From NCBI GenBank assembly GCA_900555195.1, contig USKC01000017.1:1-19895 (forward strand): 19,895 bases of DNA. Direction: 5' to 3'. Every line of letters begins with the position of its first letter. The first letter of the stretch is position 1. The position numbers were made by a program, and so were the translations under genes. This document shows, one piece after another, positions 7,586-15,315 of the stretch. The stretch comes from an uncultured Lachnospiraceae bacterium. Lineage in GTDB: Bacteria > Bacillota > Clostridia > Lachnospirales > Lachnospiraceae. The notes under the pieces were generated by a model that ran no database searches, was not told the DNA's origin, and saw nothing but the letters and a program-made list of their open reading frames with translations.

Positions 7586-7615
7586 GCATACGCTGTATAA
7601 AATATGAATATAGTA
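7586..7615 (+). promoter_or_regulatory. Possible sporulation-type (sigma-G-like) promoter before the hydrolase gene
   Basis: GCATA at 7586-7590 is followed by 18 bases and then TATAGTA at 7609-7615. This resembles the known forespore sigma-G pattern (GnATR, 18 bases, CATnnTA) with one mismatch in the -10 part. B. subtilis sleB is known to be sigma-G dependent. The region is AT-rich and such short patterns occur by chance, so this is suggestive only. Confidence 0.25.
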
Positions 7616-7713
7616 TGAAATAAGTTTTACAAATTGATTACGATATGCAATGTATAGCGATGGAAATGATGCGGTTGGAATGGATTGCCGCGAAGAAAGG
7701 CAGGGTGCGGAAA

Positions 7714-8370
7714 ATGCTTACCAGGACAAAGAAAAAATATTCAGCAGTAGATTACAGGAAATATGGCGTATTGTTGCTTCTTTCCAGCATGGTAACAGCC
7801 ATGGCCTGGTGCTGTGTGCAGATGAGCGAACTGGATCAGGCGGCAGCCAGGAAGATTCTGCGCGCTTCACAGATGCGTGAGATTACGGAGATTCAGGAGA
7901 CAAGCTTCCGGAAGGATGCACAGCCCATCGCTTCCAGCCAGCGCGTAATCAGCATGGCTGTCATGGAGAAGGAACCGGTCTGGCAGCTGAATGAAGAAGA
8001 TTATGATACCCTGCTCAGAATTGTGGAGGCGGAAGCGGGGGGTGAAGATGAGAATGGAAAGCTTTTAGTGGCAAATGTGGTATTGAACCGGGTGAAGAGC
8101 GGCCTTTTTCCGGATACGGTCAAAGAAGTGGTATACCAGCAGGAGTTCGGCGTCTATCAGTTCTCTCCTGTAAAGGATGGACGAATCAGTCAGGTAGAGA
8201 TCAGCGATGAGACGGTCAAAGCGGTGGAAAGGGCAATATACGGAGAAGATCTGTCACAGGGGGCATTGTATTTCGCCGCCCGCCAAGCAGCTGCATCGGA
8301 CAAAATGCAGTGGTTTGACCAAAACCTTACACGCTTATTCGCATACGGAGGGCATGAATTTTTCGGATAG
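7714..8370 (+). CDS. SleB-type cell-wall hydrolase, membrane-anchored
   Basis: The C-terminal part (about residues 95-218) is a hydrolase_2 (SleB/CwlJ) domain. It contains LLRIVEAEAGGEDENGKLLVANVVLNRV, where E105 or E107 is the likely catalytic glutamate, followed by the typical YQFSPVKDG and GALYF. SleB enzymes are lytic transglycosylases that cut cortex or cell-wall peptidoglycan. Ahead of the domain are a basic N-terminus, one membrane helix (about 19-37) and a linker. No peptidoglycan-binding repeat is present. The ATG at 7714 has AGGG eight bases upstream and places the helix close to the N-terminus. An ATG at 7645 would add 23 residues but has no visible ribosome binding site. Whether it acts in spore germination or in vegetative wall turnover cannot be told; many clostridia encode several such proteins. 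Confidence 0.85.
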   Translation: MLTRTKKKYSAVDYRKYGVLLLLSSMVTAMAWCCVQMSELDQAAARKILRASQMREITEIQETSFRKDAQPIASSQRVISMAVMEKEPVWQLNEEDYDTLLRIVEAEAGGEDENGKLLVANVVLNRVKSGLFPDTVKEVVYQQEFGVYQFSPVKDGRISQVEISDETVKAVERAIYGEDLSQGALYFAARQAAASDKMQWFDQNLTRLFAYGGHEFFG

Positions 8371-8371
8371 C

Positions 8372-8400
8372 TTGATTTTTCCACGCAGGTCTAGTATAGT
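8372..8400 (+). promoter_or_regulatory. Sigma-A-like promoter for the structured RNA / plsX leader
   Basis: TTGATT (8372-8377), a 17-base spacer and TATAGT (8395-8400) make a good vegetative promoter, starting one base after the hydrolase stop codon. The predicted start is near 8407, immediately before the structured element, so the element would form the 5' end of the transcript. Confidence 0.6.
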
Positions 8401-8406
8401 ATTATA

Positions 8407-8494
8407 GGATGCTCAAATCCCGCAGATGCGCTCCGGAAGGCAAGATTCGGATAGAGGCGCGGAACCTGTCTGCGAGGTTTGAGTGGCTTTTTTT
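8407..8494 (+). ncRNA. Candidate structured RNA with intrinsic terminator upstream of plsX
   Basis: The segment between the promoter and a T7 run (8488-8494) can fold into one long arm. CTCAAATCCCGCAGA (8412-8426) pairs with TCTGCGAGGTTTGAG (8469-8483), 15 positions with one G-U and one mismatch. Inside, GCGC (8428-8431) pairs with GCGC (8457-8460), and CCG (8433-8435) can pair with CGG (8448-8450). Four bases separate the outer stem from the U tract. It could be a small RNA of about 90 nt, or a leader that controls read-through into plsX. It matches no riboswitch class I recognise. The pairing is seen; expression and function are inferred. Confidence 0.5.
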
Positions 8495-8509
8495 GAATAC
8501 GGACAAAAG

Positions 8510-8545
8510 GCGGCCGGATGCCGCTAAGATGAGAGGAGCGGCCGG
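8510..8545 (+). promoter_or_regulatory. Mutually exclusive hairpins in the plsX leader
   Basis: GCGGCCGG occurs twice, at 8510-8517 and 8538-8545. GCCGC at 8520-8524 lies between them and can pair with GCGGC of the first copy (5-base loop) or of the second copy (13-base loop). The two hairpins exclude each other and sit 18 bases ahead of the plsX ribosome binding site. This is compatible with leader control but could be chance in GC-rich DNA. Confidence 0.3.
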
Positions 8546-8572
8546 GCGAGGACGTTCGGTATGGAGGAAAGA

Positions 8573-9586
8573 ATGGCAGAGTATGTGAATGTGGCTGTGG
8601 ATGCCATGGGAGGCGACAATGCGCCGGCGGAGATCGTAAAGGGCGCTGTGGAGGCAGTACAGGCGGAAAGAAAGATTAAGGTCTTTCTGGTGGGAAAAGA
8701 GGAACAGGTCCGGGCGGAACTTTCCAAATATACTTATCCGCAGGAACAGGTGGAAGTGGTGAATGCCACGGAAGTGATTGCTATGGCGGAACCGCCGGTA
8801 GCTGCGATCAAGGGAAAGAAAGATTCTTCTATTGTGAAGGGATTGTATATGGTAAGAGAAGGAACCTGCGATGCCTTTGTATCTGCGGGAAGCACAGGCG
8901 CGGTCCTGGTTGGCGGACAGGTGATCGTGGGACGTGCCAAGGGCGTGGAGAGGCCGCCGCTGGCCCCTCTAATTCCGACTGCACAGGGAGCGTCTCTTTT
9001 GGTGGACTGCGGAGCAAACGTGGATGCCAGGCCGTCTCAGCTGGTTCAGTTCGCGCGCATGGGTTCCATTTATATGGAACATGTGGTGGGCATCAAGAAT
9101 CCCAGAGTCGGCATTGTAAATAACGGAGCGGAAGAGGAGAAGGGGAACGCTCTGGTGAAGGAGACCTTTCCGTTATTAAAGGCCTGCAAGGATATCAATT
9201 TTATCGGCAGTGTGGAGGCCAGGGACATTCCGGCTGGCGCTGCAGACGTGATTGTATGCGAAGCATTTGTGGGAAATGTGATCCTGAAGCTGTATGAAGG
9301 CGTGGGGGGAACCCTGATCAAGAAGGTGAAAGAAGGGATGATGACCAGCCTGCGCAGCAAAATCGGTGCGCTTCTCGTGAAGCCTGCCCTGAAGGAGACG
9401 CTGAAGGCCTTTGATCTGGAGCAGTACGGCGGAGCGCCGTTGCTCGGTCTGAAGGGATTGGTGGTTAAGACACACGGCAGCTCGAAATCCGTGGAGATCA
9501 AGAACACGATTTTACAGTGTCTGACCTTCAGACAACAGGATATCAACGGTAAGATCCAGAGGGCGATTTCCGGCAAGGACGAGTAA
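8573..9586 (+). CDS. plsX: Phosphate acyltransferase PlsX
   Basis: PlsX converts acyl-ACP and phosphate to acyl-phosphate, the acyl donor used by PlsY in the first step of phospholipid synthesis; it is a peripheral membrane enzyme. The 337-residue product has the family opening VNVAVDAMGGDNAPAEIVKG (residues 5-24), NNGAEEEKGNALVKE and FVGNVILKLYEG, and normal length. The ATG at 8573 is chosen because GGAGG lies five bases upstream; the ATG at 8561 is part of that ribosome binding site region. acpP follows 56 bases downstream, the usual order. The commonly adjacent rpmF and DUF177 genes are absent upstream; a structured RNA and a cell-wall hydrolase gene are there instead. Confidence 0.95.
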   Translation: MAEYVNVAVDAMGGDNAPAEIVKGAVEAVQAERKIKVFLVGKEEQVRAELSKYTYPQEQVEVVNATEVIAMAEPPVAAIKGKKDSSIVKGLYMVREGTCDAFVSAGSTGAVLVGGQVIVGRAKGVERPPLAPLIPTAQGASLLVDCGANVDARPSQLVQFARMGSIYMEHVVGIKNPRVGIVNNGAEEEKGNALVKETFPLLKACKDINFIGSVEARDIPAGAADVIVCEAFVGNVILKLYEGVGGTLIKKVKEGMMTSLRSKIGALLVKPALKETLKAFDLEQYGGAPLLGLKGLVVKTHGSSKSVEIKNTILQCLTFRQQDINGKIQRAISGKDE

Positions 9587-9594
9587 ATACAGGC

Positions 9595-9623
9595 TTGGCC
9601 CGGAATGCTTCCGGCATTGCCAA
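9595..9623 (+). promoter_or_regulatory. Hairpin in the plsX-acpP intergenic region
   Basis: TTGGC (9595-9599) and CCGGAA (9600-9605) can pair with TTCCGG (9609-9614) and GCCAA (9619-9623). This makes an 11-bp stem with a 3-base loop and a 4-base bulge. There is no U tract, so it is unlikely to terminate. In an operon where acpP is needed in far greater amounts than plsX, such a hairpin could mark an RNA processing site or protect the downstream message; that is inference. Confidence 0.45.
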
Positions 9624-9642
9624 AGAGAAGAGGGCGAAGAAT

Positions 9643-9882
9643 ATGGAACTTGATAAGCTGAGGAAAATCATTGCAGAAGTGCTGTGTGTGGATACCAGGG
9701 AGATTACGGAGGAAACCACTTTTGTAGATGATTTGTGCGCGGATTCCCTGGATCTGTTTCAGATTGTGATGGGAATTGAGGAAGAGTTCTCCATTGAGAT
9801 ATCTCCGGCCGATGCGGAGAAAATCAGTACGGTGGGAGAGGCGGTAGCGCTGATCAAATCAAGCGTTGCGCGCAATATGTAA
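9643..9882 (+). CDS. acpP: Acyl carrier protein
   Basis: This is a 79-residue acidic four-helix carrier protein for fatty-acid intermediates. The phosphopantetheine attachment serine is S35 in CADSLDLFQ, the family DSL motif. Length and the TTFVDDLCADSLD stretch fit bacterial AcpP, although the residues after DSL are DLFQ rather than the common DTVE. C15 and C32 are unusual extra cysteines. The ATG at 9643 has AAGAGGG nine bases upstream; an in-frame TTG at 9595 would start inside the intergenic hairpin and is rejected. A terminator follows at 9927-9955. Confidence 0.93.
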   Translation: MELDKLRKIIAEVLCVDTREITEETTFVDDLCADSLDLFQIVMGIEEEFSIEISPADAEKISTVGEAVALIKSSVARNM

Positions 9883-9926
9883 TCGGACGCGCATCTGTGC
9901 CCTGTACCCGGCGCTGCGGCTGTTTG

Positions 9927-9955
9927 GCCCTTTGCCTTTTGGCGCAGGGCTTTTT
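9927..9955 (+). terminator. Intrinsic terminator after acpP
   Basis: GCCCT (9927-9931) and GCC (9934-9936) pair with GGC (9941-9943) and AGGGC (9946-9950), with a TTTT loop and a symmetric 2-base internal loop. TTTTT (9951-9955) follows directly. It separates acpP from rnc, although partial read-through is likely because no strong promoter is visible ahead of rnc. Confidence 0.75.
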
Positions 9956-9975
9956 ACATGATAAGGAGAGAAAAC

Positions 9976-10695
9976 GTGAATTATACGCTGGAAGAACTGG
10001 AAAGACGGATAGGATATCAATTTCATGATAGAAAATTGCTGCGCCAGGCGCTGACGCACAGTTCCTTTGCCAACGAACAGAAAATTAACAAGCTGGAGAA
10101 TTACGAGAGGCTGGAATTTTTGGGGGATGCGGTTCTGGAATTGATATCCAGCGATTTCCTGTTTCATGAGAATCCGCAGATGCCGGAAGGAAAGCTGACC
10201 AAGCTGCGTTCCTCCATGGTATGTGAACCGGCGCTTGCCTATTGTGCAAGAGATCTGGATCTGGGGCAGTATATGCTGCTTGGAAAGGGAGAAGAGGCGA
10301 CGGGAGGAAGACAGCGGGAGTCCATTACCTCGGATGCGATGGAGGCGTTGATCGGCGCTCTGTATCTGGACGGAGGATTTGCGGCCGCGCATGATTTCAT
10401 ACATCGTTTCGTGCTCTCTGATTTGGATAACAAGATCCTTTTCTATGACAGCAAGACGGTCCTTCAGGAGATGATCCAGACGATCCCCGGGGCGCAGTTT
10501 TCTTATGAGCTGATCGGAGAAGAGGGACCGGATCATGATAAAGAGTTCCTGGTGGACGCCCTGATGGACGGCCGCGTGATCGGAAAAGGACGGGGACGGA
10601 CCAAAAAGGCGGCGGAGCAGCAGGCGGCTTATCAGGCGATCCTGGAGTTGAGGAAGACAAATGTATTTAAAGAGCATAGAAATACACGGGTTTAA
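9976..10695 (+). CDS. rnc: Ribonuclease III
   Basis: RNase III cuts double-stranded RNA in rRNA maturation and mRNA turnover. The 239-residue protein has the signature NYERLEFLGDAVLE (42-55) with catalytic-site residues E47 and D51, and the second site DAMEAL with D120 and E123. A double-stranded RNA-binding domain covers about 158-228, ending in TKKAAEQQAAYQAIL. The GTG at 9976 is chosen because AAGGAGAG lies five bases upstream; an ATG at 9958 would add six residues and would place the ribosome binding site inside the gene. The 3' end overlaps smc by 35 bases, so the two are probably translated from one message. Confidence 0.93.
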   Translation: MNYTLEELERRIGYQFHDRKLLRQALTHSSFANEQKINKLENYERLEFLGDAVLELISSDFLFHENPQMPEGKLTKLRSSMVCEPALAYCARDLDLGQYMLLGKGEEATGGRQRESITSDAMEALIGALYLDGGFAAAHDFIHRFVLSDLDNKILFYDSKTVLQEMIQTIPGAQFSYELIGEEGPDHDKEFLVDALMDGRVIGKGRGRTKKAAEQQAAYQAILELRKTNVFKEHRNTRV

Positions 10696-13600
10696 ATCCT
10701 TTGCAAATAAAATGAATTTCCAGTTCCACAACGGCATTACTGGGATTGTCGGGCCCAACGGAAGCGGAAAGAGCAACGTGGCGGATGCGGTCCGCTGGGT
10801 CCTGGGGGAACAGCGGGTGAAGCAGCTGCGCGGCGCATCCATGCAGGATGTGATTTTCTCAGGGACGCAGCTTCGGAAGCCAATGAGTTATGCCTATGTG
10901 GCGATCACCCTGGATAATTCAGACCATCAGCTTCCCATAGAATATGATGAGGTGACGGTGGCGAGGAGGCTTTACCGTTCCGGAGAGAGTGAATATCTGC
11001 TGAACCAGACGCCGTGCAGGCTGAAGGATGTGAACGAACTTTTCTACGATACGGGTATCGGAAAGGAAGGCTATTCCATCATAGGCCAGGGTCAGATCGA
11101 TAAGATCCTGAGTGGAAAACCGGAGGAGCGCAGGGAACTGTTTGACGAGGCTGCCGGCATCGTAAAATTCAAAAGGCGCAAGGCGGCTGCGCAGAAAAAG
11201 TTAGAGGATGAGAAGCAGAACCTGCTGCGCGTCAATGACATTCTCCTGGAATTGGAGAAACAGGTCGGCCCATTGGAGAAGCAGTCCGAGAAGGCGCGGG
11301 AATATCTGAAGAAAAAAGAGGAACTGAAGAACCTGGACGTAAATGCATTCCTTCTGGAAAATGCGCGCTTAAAAGAGCAGCTTGCGGAGGTTGGCGGCAG
11401 GTATGAGATTGCGGAAGGGGAGCTGCAGGAAACTTCAGAGAAATATGAACATATTAAGGAAGAATACGATCAGGTTCAAAGCGAGATAGAGGAACTGGAT
11501 AAGCGCATAGAGGAAGCGCGGGCGCAGCTCGTGGATGCGAACCTTCTGCGGGGAAAGCTGGAAGGCGAGATCAATGTGCTGAAGGAGCAGATCAACTCCG
11601 CCAGGGGAAATGAGAAGCATTTGAGCAGCCGTAGGGATACCCTTGGCAGGGAGATTGGGCTCAGGTCGGAAGCAAGGCAGACCGCTTCAGATGAGAAGCG
11701 CAAGACGGATGAGCGGCTGAAAGAGGCCGAGCAGGAGCGGGAAGCGATCAGAGCGCAGCTTGCGGAGATTCAGACCAGGATCGACGAAAGAAACGCACGG
11801 ATGGAGGAAGGAAAGAATGCGATCATCCGGGAATTGAATGCCCGCGCGACCATCAAGTCCAAGATGGGCCGCTTTGATACGATGCTGGAACAGGTGCAGA
11901 TCAGGAGGGCGGAGCTGAATTCCAGACTGCTGCGCGCCAAATCGGATGAGGCGGAACAGGAAGAAAGCGTGAAAGCGCTGGAAGAAGAATTCCTGCGCGT
12001 GAATCAGAAGATTGGGGAACTGAATGAATCCATCAGCAGCATGGAAGAGCGGCTGGGTGAGATACATGATGAACTCTCCGGAAAAGATCAGATGCTGCGG
12101 GATACGCAGGTAACGTATCATCAGGAGAAGTCAAGGCTGGATGCGCTGACCAATCTGACAGAACGTTATGAAGGATACGGCGGCAGCGTGAAACGGGTGA
12201 TGGAACAGCGAAGCGCGCACCCAGGTATCCTGGGGGTGGTTGCGGATCTCCTGAAGGTGGACAAGAAATATGAGACGGCGATCGAAACGGCGCTCGGCGG
12301 AAGCATTCAGAATATTGTGACCGATACAGAAGAGACCGCAAAGGAGATGATCTCCTATCTGAAAGCCGTAAAAGGAGGCAGGGCGACCTTTCTGCCCCTT
12401 ACCAGCATCAGAAACCGGCAGGAATTCCGTCAAAGAGAACTGCTTTCGGAACCGGGTGTCCTGGGACTTGCGGATTCCCTGGTGCGGGTGGAAGACAGGT
12501 ACAGGGATGTGGCATCTTCCCTGCTTGGCAGGATCCTGGTGGTTGACCATGTGGACAATGCGGTGCGGCTCGCGCGAAAGGCCGGCTACAGCCTGAGAAT
12601 GGTGACGCTTGAAGGAGAACTCTTCATGCCGGGCGGTGCGATCAGCGGCGGCGCTTTTAAGAACAGCAGCAATCTTCTGGGGCGCAGGCGGGAAATCGAA
12701 GAACTGCAGGGCAAGGTAAAGGCGACGCTGGAACAGGTGGACAGCCTGCTGGATGAGATCGAACAGATCAAGAAGCGCAGGAACGGGATGCGCGTGGAAC
12801 TGGAGGATCTGAAGGAACAGCTGCAGCAGGAATTCATCCGCCAGAATACGGCGCGTATGAACGTGGCAGCTGCAAGGCAGAGAAAAGAGCAGACCGAACA
12901 AGGATACGACAGCCTGCGCAGAGAACAGGAGGAAATCGCCGCACAGATCGAGGAGATCCGTGGAGGAAAGGAAACGATCCGCCTGGAACTGGCAGCCTCG
13001 GAGCAGATGGAGAAGGATACGCAGAAAGCCCTGGATGGACTGAAGGAAGAACTGGAAGGGCTGCGCGCTGAAGAGAATGATTTCTCTGCCCGGGTATCGA
13101 AACGGGATGTGGAAGTGGAAAAAATCCGCCAGAGGCAGGAGTTTGAACAGGCTAATCTGGAACGTATTGAGGCGGAACTTTCACGGTATGCTCAAGAACG
13201 GGAAGAGGTTCTGGAGGGACTTGCGGAGAACGAGAAGGAGATCGTGCGCAAGGAAGAGAATATCCGGAAACTTCAGGAGACGATCGCTGATTCAGGTACG
13301 AGGCAGAGTGAAGGAGAGGATCAGCTTCAGGAGGATACCAGGAAGCGGGAAGCGCTGTCTGCAAAACAGAAGAACTTCTTCGCGGACAGGGAAAGCCTGG
13401 CGGATCGCCTTTCCGGCCTGGATAAGGAGGTTTACCGCCTGAATGCGCAGAAGGAAAAGCTGGAAGAGGCGATTGAATCCCAGATTAATTATATGTGGGA
13501 CGAATATGAGCTGACCCTGAGCCAGGCTGCACAGCTTAAGAGCGAGGCGATGCAGGATCTGGCGGCGATGAAGAAGCAGATCGCATCGTTAAAGGATCAG

Positions 13601-14221
13601 ATCCGCAGGCTGGGCGATGTGAACGTGAATGCCATAGAGGATTACCGGAATCTGATGGAGCGCTATACCTTCTTAAAAGGGCAGCATGATGATCTGGTAC
13701 AGGCAGAAGCGACGCTGAAGGGAATCATCCAGGAACTGGATGAGGCCATGCGCAGGCAGTTCAAAGAGAAGTTCGCGCAGATCGGAATGGAATTTGACAA
13801 GGTGTTCAAGGAATTGTTCGGCGGAGGGAAAGGGACGCTGGAGCTGATGGAGGATCAAGACATTCTGGAAGCGGGCATCCGGATCATTGCGCAGCCGCCC
13901 GGCAAGAAGCTGCAGAACATGATGCAGCTGTCCGGTGGAGAGAAAGCGCTGACCGCAATCGCTCTGCTTTTTGCCATTCAGAACCTGAAGCCGTCTCCGT
14001 TCTGTCTGCTGGATGAGATTGAGGCGGCGCTGGATGACAGCAACGTGGGAAGATTTGCCAATTATCTGCACAAACTGACGCGATATACGCAGTTTATCGT
14101 CATCACACACAGAAGAGGGACGATGGAAAAAGCGGATAGATTATATGGAATTACAATGCAGGAGAAAGGCGTATCCACGCTGGTGAGCGTAAGCCTGATT
14201 GATAAGGAACTGGATAACTGA
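10661..14221 (+). CDS. smc: Chromosome segregation protein SMC
   Basis: SMC is the ATPase core of the bacterial condensin that organises and segregates the chromosome, working with ScpA and ScpB. The 1186-residue protein starts with the invariant MYLKSIEIHGFKSFA. The Walker A motif GPNGSGKS is at 31-38. A long coiled coil runs from about 165 to 505, the glycine-containing hinge (GYGGSVKRV through GGAISGGAFKNSS) is at about 505-670, and a second coiled coil runs from about 675 to 1020. The C-terminal head has the ABC signature LSGGEKA (near 1090) and Walker B FCLLDEIEAALDD (about 1112-1124). Length and domain order are standard. It starts inside rnc (35-base overlap) and is followed by ftsY after 41 bases. 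Confidence 0.97.
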   Translation: MYLKSIEIHGFKSFANKMNFQFHNGITGIVGPNGSGKSNVADAVRWVLGEQRVKQLRGASMQDVIFSGTQLRKPMSYAYVAITLDNSDHQLPIEYDEVTVARRLYRSGESEYLLNQTPCRLKDVNELFYDTGIGKEGYSIIGQGQIDKILSGKPEERRELFDEAAGIVKFKRRKAAAQKKLEDEKQNLLRVNDILLELEKQVGPLEKQSEKAREYLKKKEELKNLDVNAFLLENARLKEQLAEVGGRYEIAEGELQETSEKYEHIKEEYDQVQSEIEELDKRIEEARAQLVDANLLRGKLEGEINVLKEQINSARGNEKHLSSRRDTLGREIGLRSEARQTASDEKRKTDERLKEAEQEREAIRAQLAEIQTRIDERNARMEEGKNAIIRELNARATIKSKMGRFDTMLEQVQIRRAELNSRLLRAKSDEAEQEESVKALEEEFLRVNQKIGELNESISSMEERLGEIHDELSGKDQMLRDTQVTYHQEKSRLDALTNLTERYEGYGGSVKRVMEQRSAHPGILGVVADLLKVDKKYETAIETALGGSIQNIVTDTEETAKEMISYLKAVKGGRATFLPLTSIRNRQEFRQRELLSEPGVLGLADSLVRVEDRYRDVASSLLGRILVVDHVDNAVRLARKAGYSLRMVTLEGELFMPGGAISGGAFKNSSNLLGRRREIEELQGKVKATLEQVDSLLDEIEQIKKRRNGMRVELEDLKEQLQQEFIRQNTARMNVAAARQRKEQTEQGYDSLRREQEEIAAQIEEIRGGKETIRLELAASEQMEKDTQKALDGLKEELEGLRAEENDFSARVSKRDVEVEKIRQRQEFEQANLERIEAELSRYAQEREEVLEGLAENEKEIVRKEENIRKLQETIADSGTRQSEGEDQLQEDTRKREALSAKQKNFFADRESLADRLSGLDKEVYRLNAQKEKLEEAIESQINYMWDEYELTLSQAAQLKSEAMQDLAAMKKQIASLKDQIRRLGDVNVNAIEDYRNLMERYTFLKGQHDDLVQAEATLKGIIQELDEAMRRQFKEKFAQIGMEFDKVFKELFGGGKGTLELMEDQDILEAGIRIIAQPPGKKLQNMMQLSGGEKALTAIALLFAIQNLKPSPFCLLDEIEAALDDSNVGRFANYLHKLTRYTQFIVITHRRGTMEKADRLYGITMQEKGVSTLVSVSLIDKELDN

Positions 14222-14262
14222 CCGATCGGCCAAAAAAGCGTGCGGCGCGGATGGGAGATAAG

Positions 14263-15213
14263 ATGGGCGAAGAGAAAAAAGGCTTTTTTGCCAGGCTGAA
14301 AGAAGGCCTGAATAAGACGAGAAATAACATTGTCAGCGGAATCGACTCCGTGTTCAGCGGATTTTCTGCCATTGATGACGAATTCTATGAGGAACTGGAA
14401 GAGATATTAATTATGGGGGATATCGGGGTGAATGCCACCTCAGATATCCTGGAACGGCTGAAAGCGCAGGTGAAGGAGCGGCATATCAAGGAACCTGCCG
14501 CCTGCAAGCAGCTTTTGATCGACAGCATCCGGGAACAGATGCAGGTGGGGGAGACGGCGTATGAGTTTGAACAGAAGCAGTCCGTCATCCTCGTGATCGG
14601 CGTGAACGGCGTGGGCAAGACCACTTCCGTGGGCAAGCTGGCGGGCATGCTCAAGCAGGAAGGGCGCAAGGTCCTGATCGCTGCGGCGGACACGTTCCGG
14701 GCGGCGGCCGGGGAACAGCTGGCAGGCTGGGCGAACCGGGCAGGGGTCGATATGATCGGCGGCGCGGAAGGAGCGGATCCTGCGAGCGTCCTGTATGATG
14801 CTGTGAACGCGGCGAAGGCAAGGCATGTGGACGTGCTGCTGTGCGATACGGCGGGACGGCTCCATAATAAGAAGAACCTGATGGAAGAACTAAAGAAGAT
14901 GAACCGGATCATTGACAGGGAATTTCCGGGTGCTCATCGGGAGAATCTGGTTGTTCTGGATGGAACTACAGGACAGAATGCGCTGCAGCAGGCCAGAGAG
15001 TTCGGCGAGGTCGCAGACCTGACCGGAATCATCCTGACGAAGATGGATGGGACGGCGAAAGGCGGGATCGCGGTGGCGATTCAGTCGGAACTGAATGTCC
15101 CGGTAAAGTATATTGGCGTCGGAGAGGATATGGAAGATCTGCAGAAATTTGACCCGGAACAGTTCGTAAATGCCCTGTTTGATGTGAAGGACGAAAAGGA
15201 AGCGGCAAAATAG
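14263..15213 (+). CDS. ftsY: Signal recognition particle receptor FtsY
   Basis: FtsY is the membrane-associated GTPase that receives ribosome-SRP complexes and hands them to the Sec translocon. The 316-residue protein consists of the N domain (about 1-100) and the G domain, with G1 GVNGVGKT (113-120), DTFRAAAGEQL (143-153), DTAGR (195-199) and TKMDGTAKGG (259-268). It lacks the long acidic A domain of the enterobacterial protein, which is usual in Firmicutes. The start at 14263 is chosen for GGGAG five bases upstream; an ATG at 14251 would add four residues without a good site. It completes the rnc-smc-ftsY group. Confidence 0.95.
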   Translation: MGEEKKGFFARLKEGLNKTRNNIVSGIDSVFSGFSAIDDEFYEELEEILIMGDIGVNATSDILERLKAQVKERHIKEPAACKQLLIDSIREQMQVGETAYEFEQKQSVILVIGVNGVGKTTSVGKLAGMLKQEGRKVLIAAADTFRAAAGEQLAGWANRAGVDMIGGAEGADPASVLYDAVNAAKARHVDVLLCDTAGRLHNKKNLMEELKKMNRIIDREFPGAHRENLVVLDGTTGQNALQQAREFGEVADLTGIILTKMDGTAKGGIAVAIQSELNVPVKYIGVGEDMEDLQKFDPEQFVNALFDVKDEKEAAK

Positions 15214-15315
15214 CAGGCCTGACACCTGGCGGAGAGACGGGCGAAGGTTCGCAGGGAGAGTGGCCCTTGCGCGGCAGAATGAAAGGATGAATGAAAAGCG
15301 ATGGAAGAGAACAAA

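Noticed and set aside
8449..8464. GGATAGAGGCGCGGAA resembles the 5' core of lysine riboswitches
   Set aside because: The rest of the lysine aptamer (about 170 nt with several further conserved blocks) is absent, and the segment is enclosed by a different stem.
15241..15270. Small inverted repeats between ftsY and ilvA considered as a terminator or leader
   Set aside because: GCGAA-GG-TTCGC has only a 2-base loop and AGGG/CCCT is short; there is no U tract and no known leader pattern.
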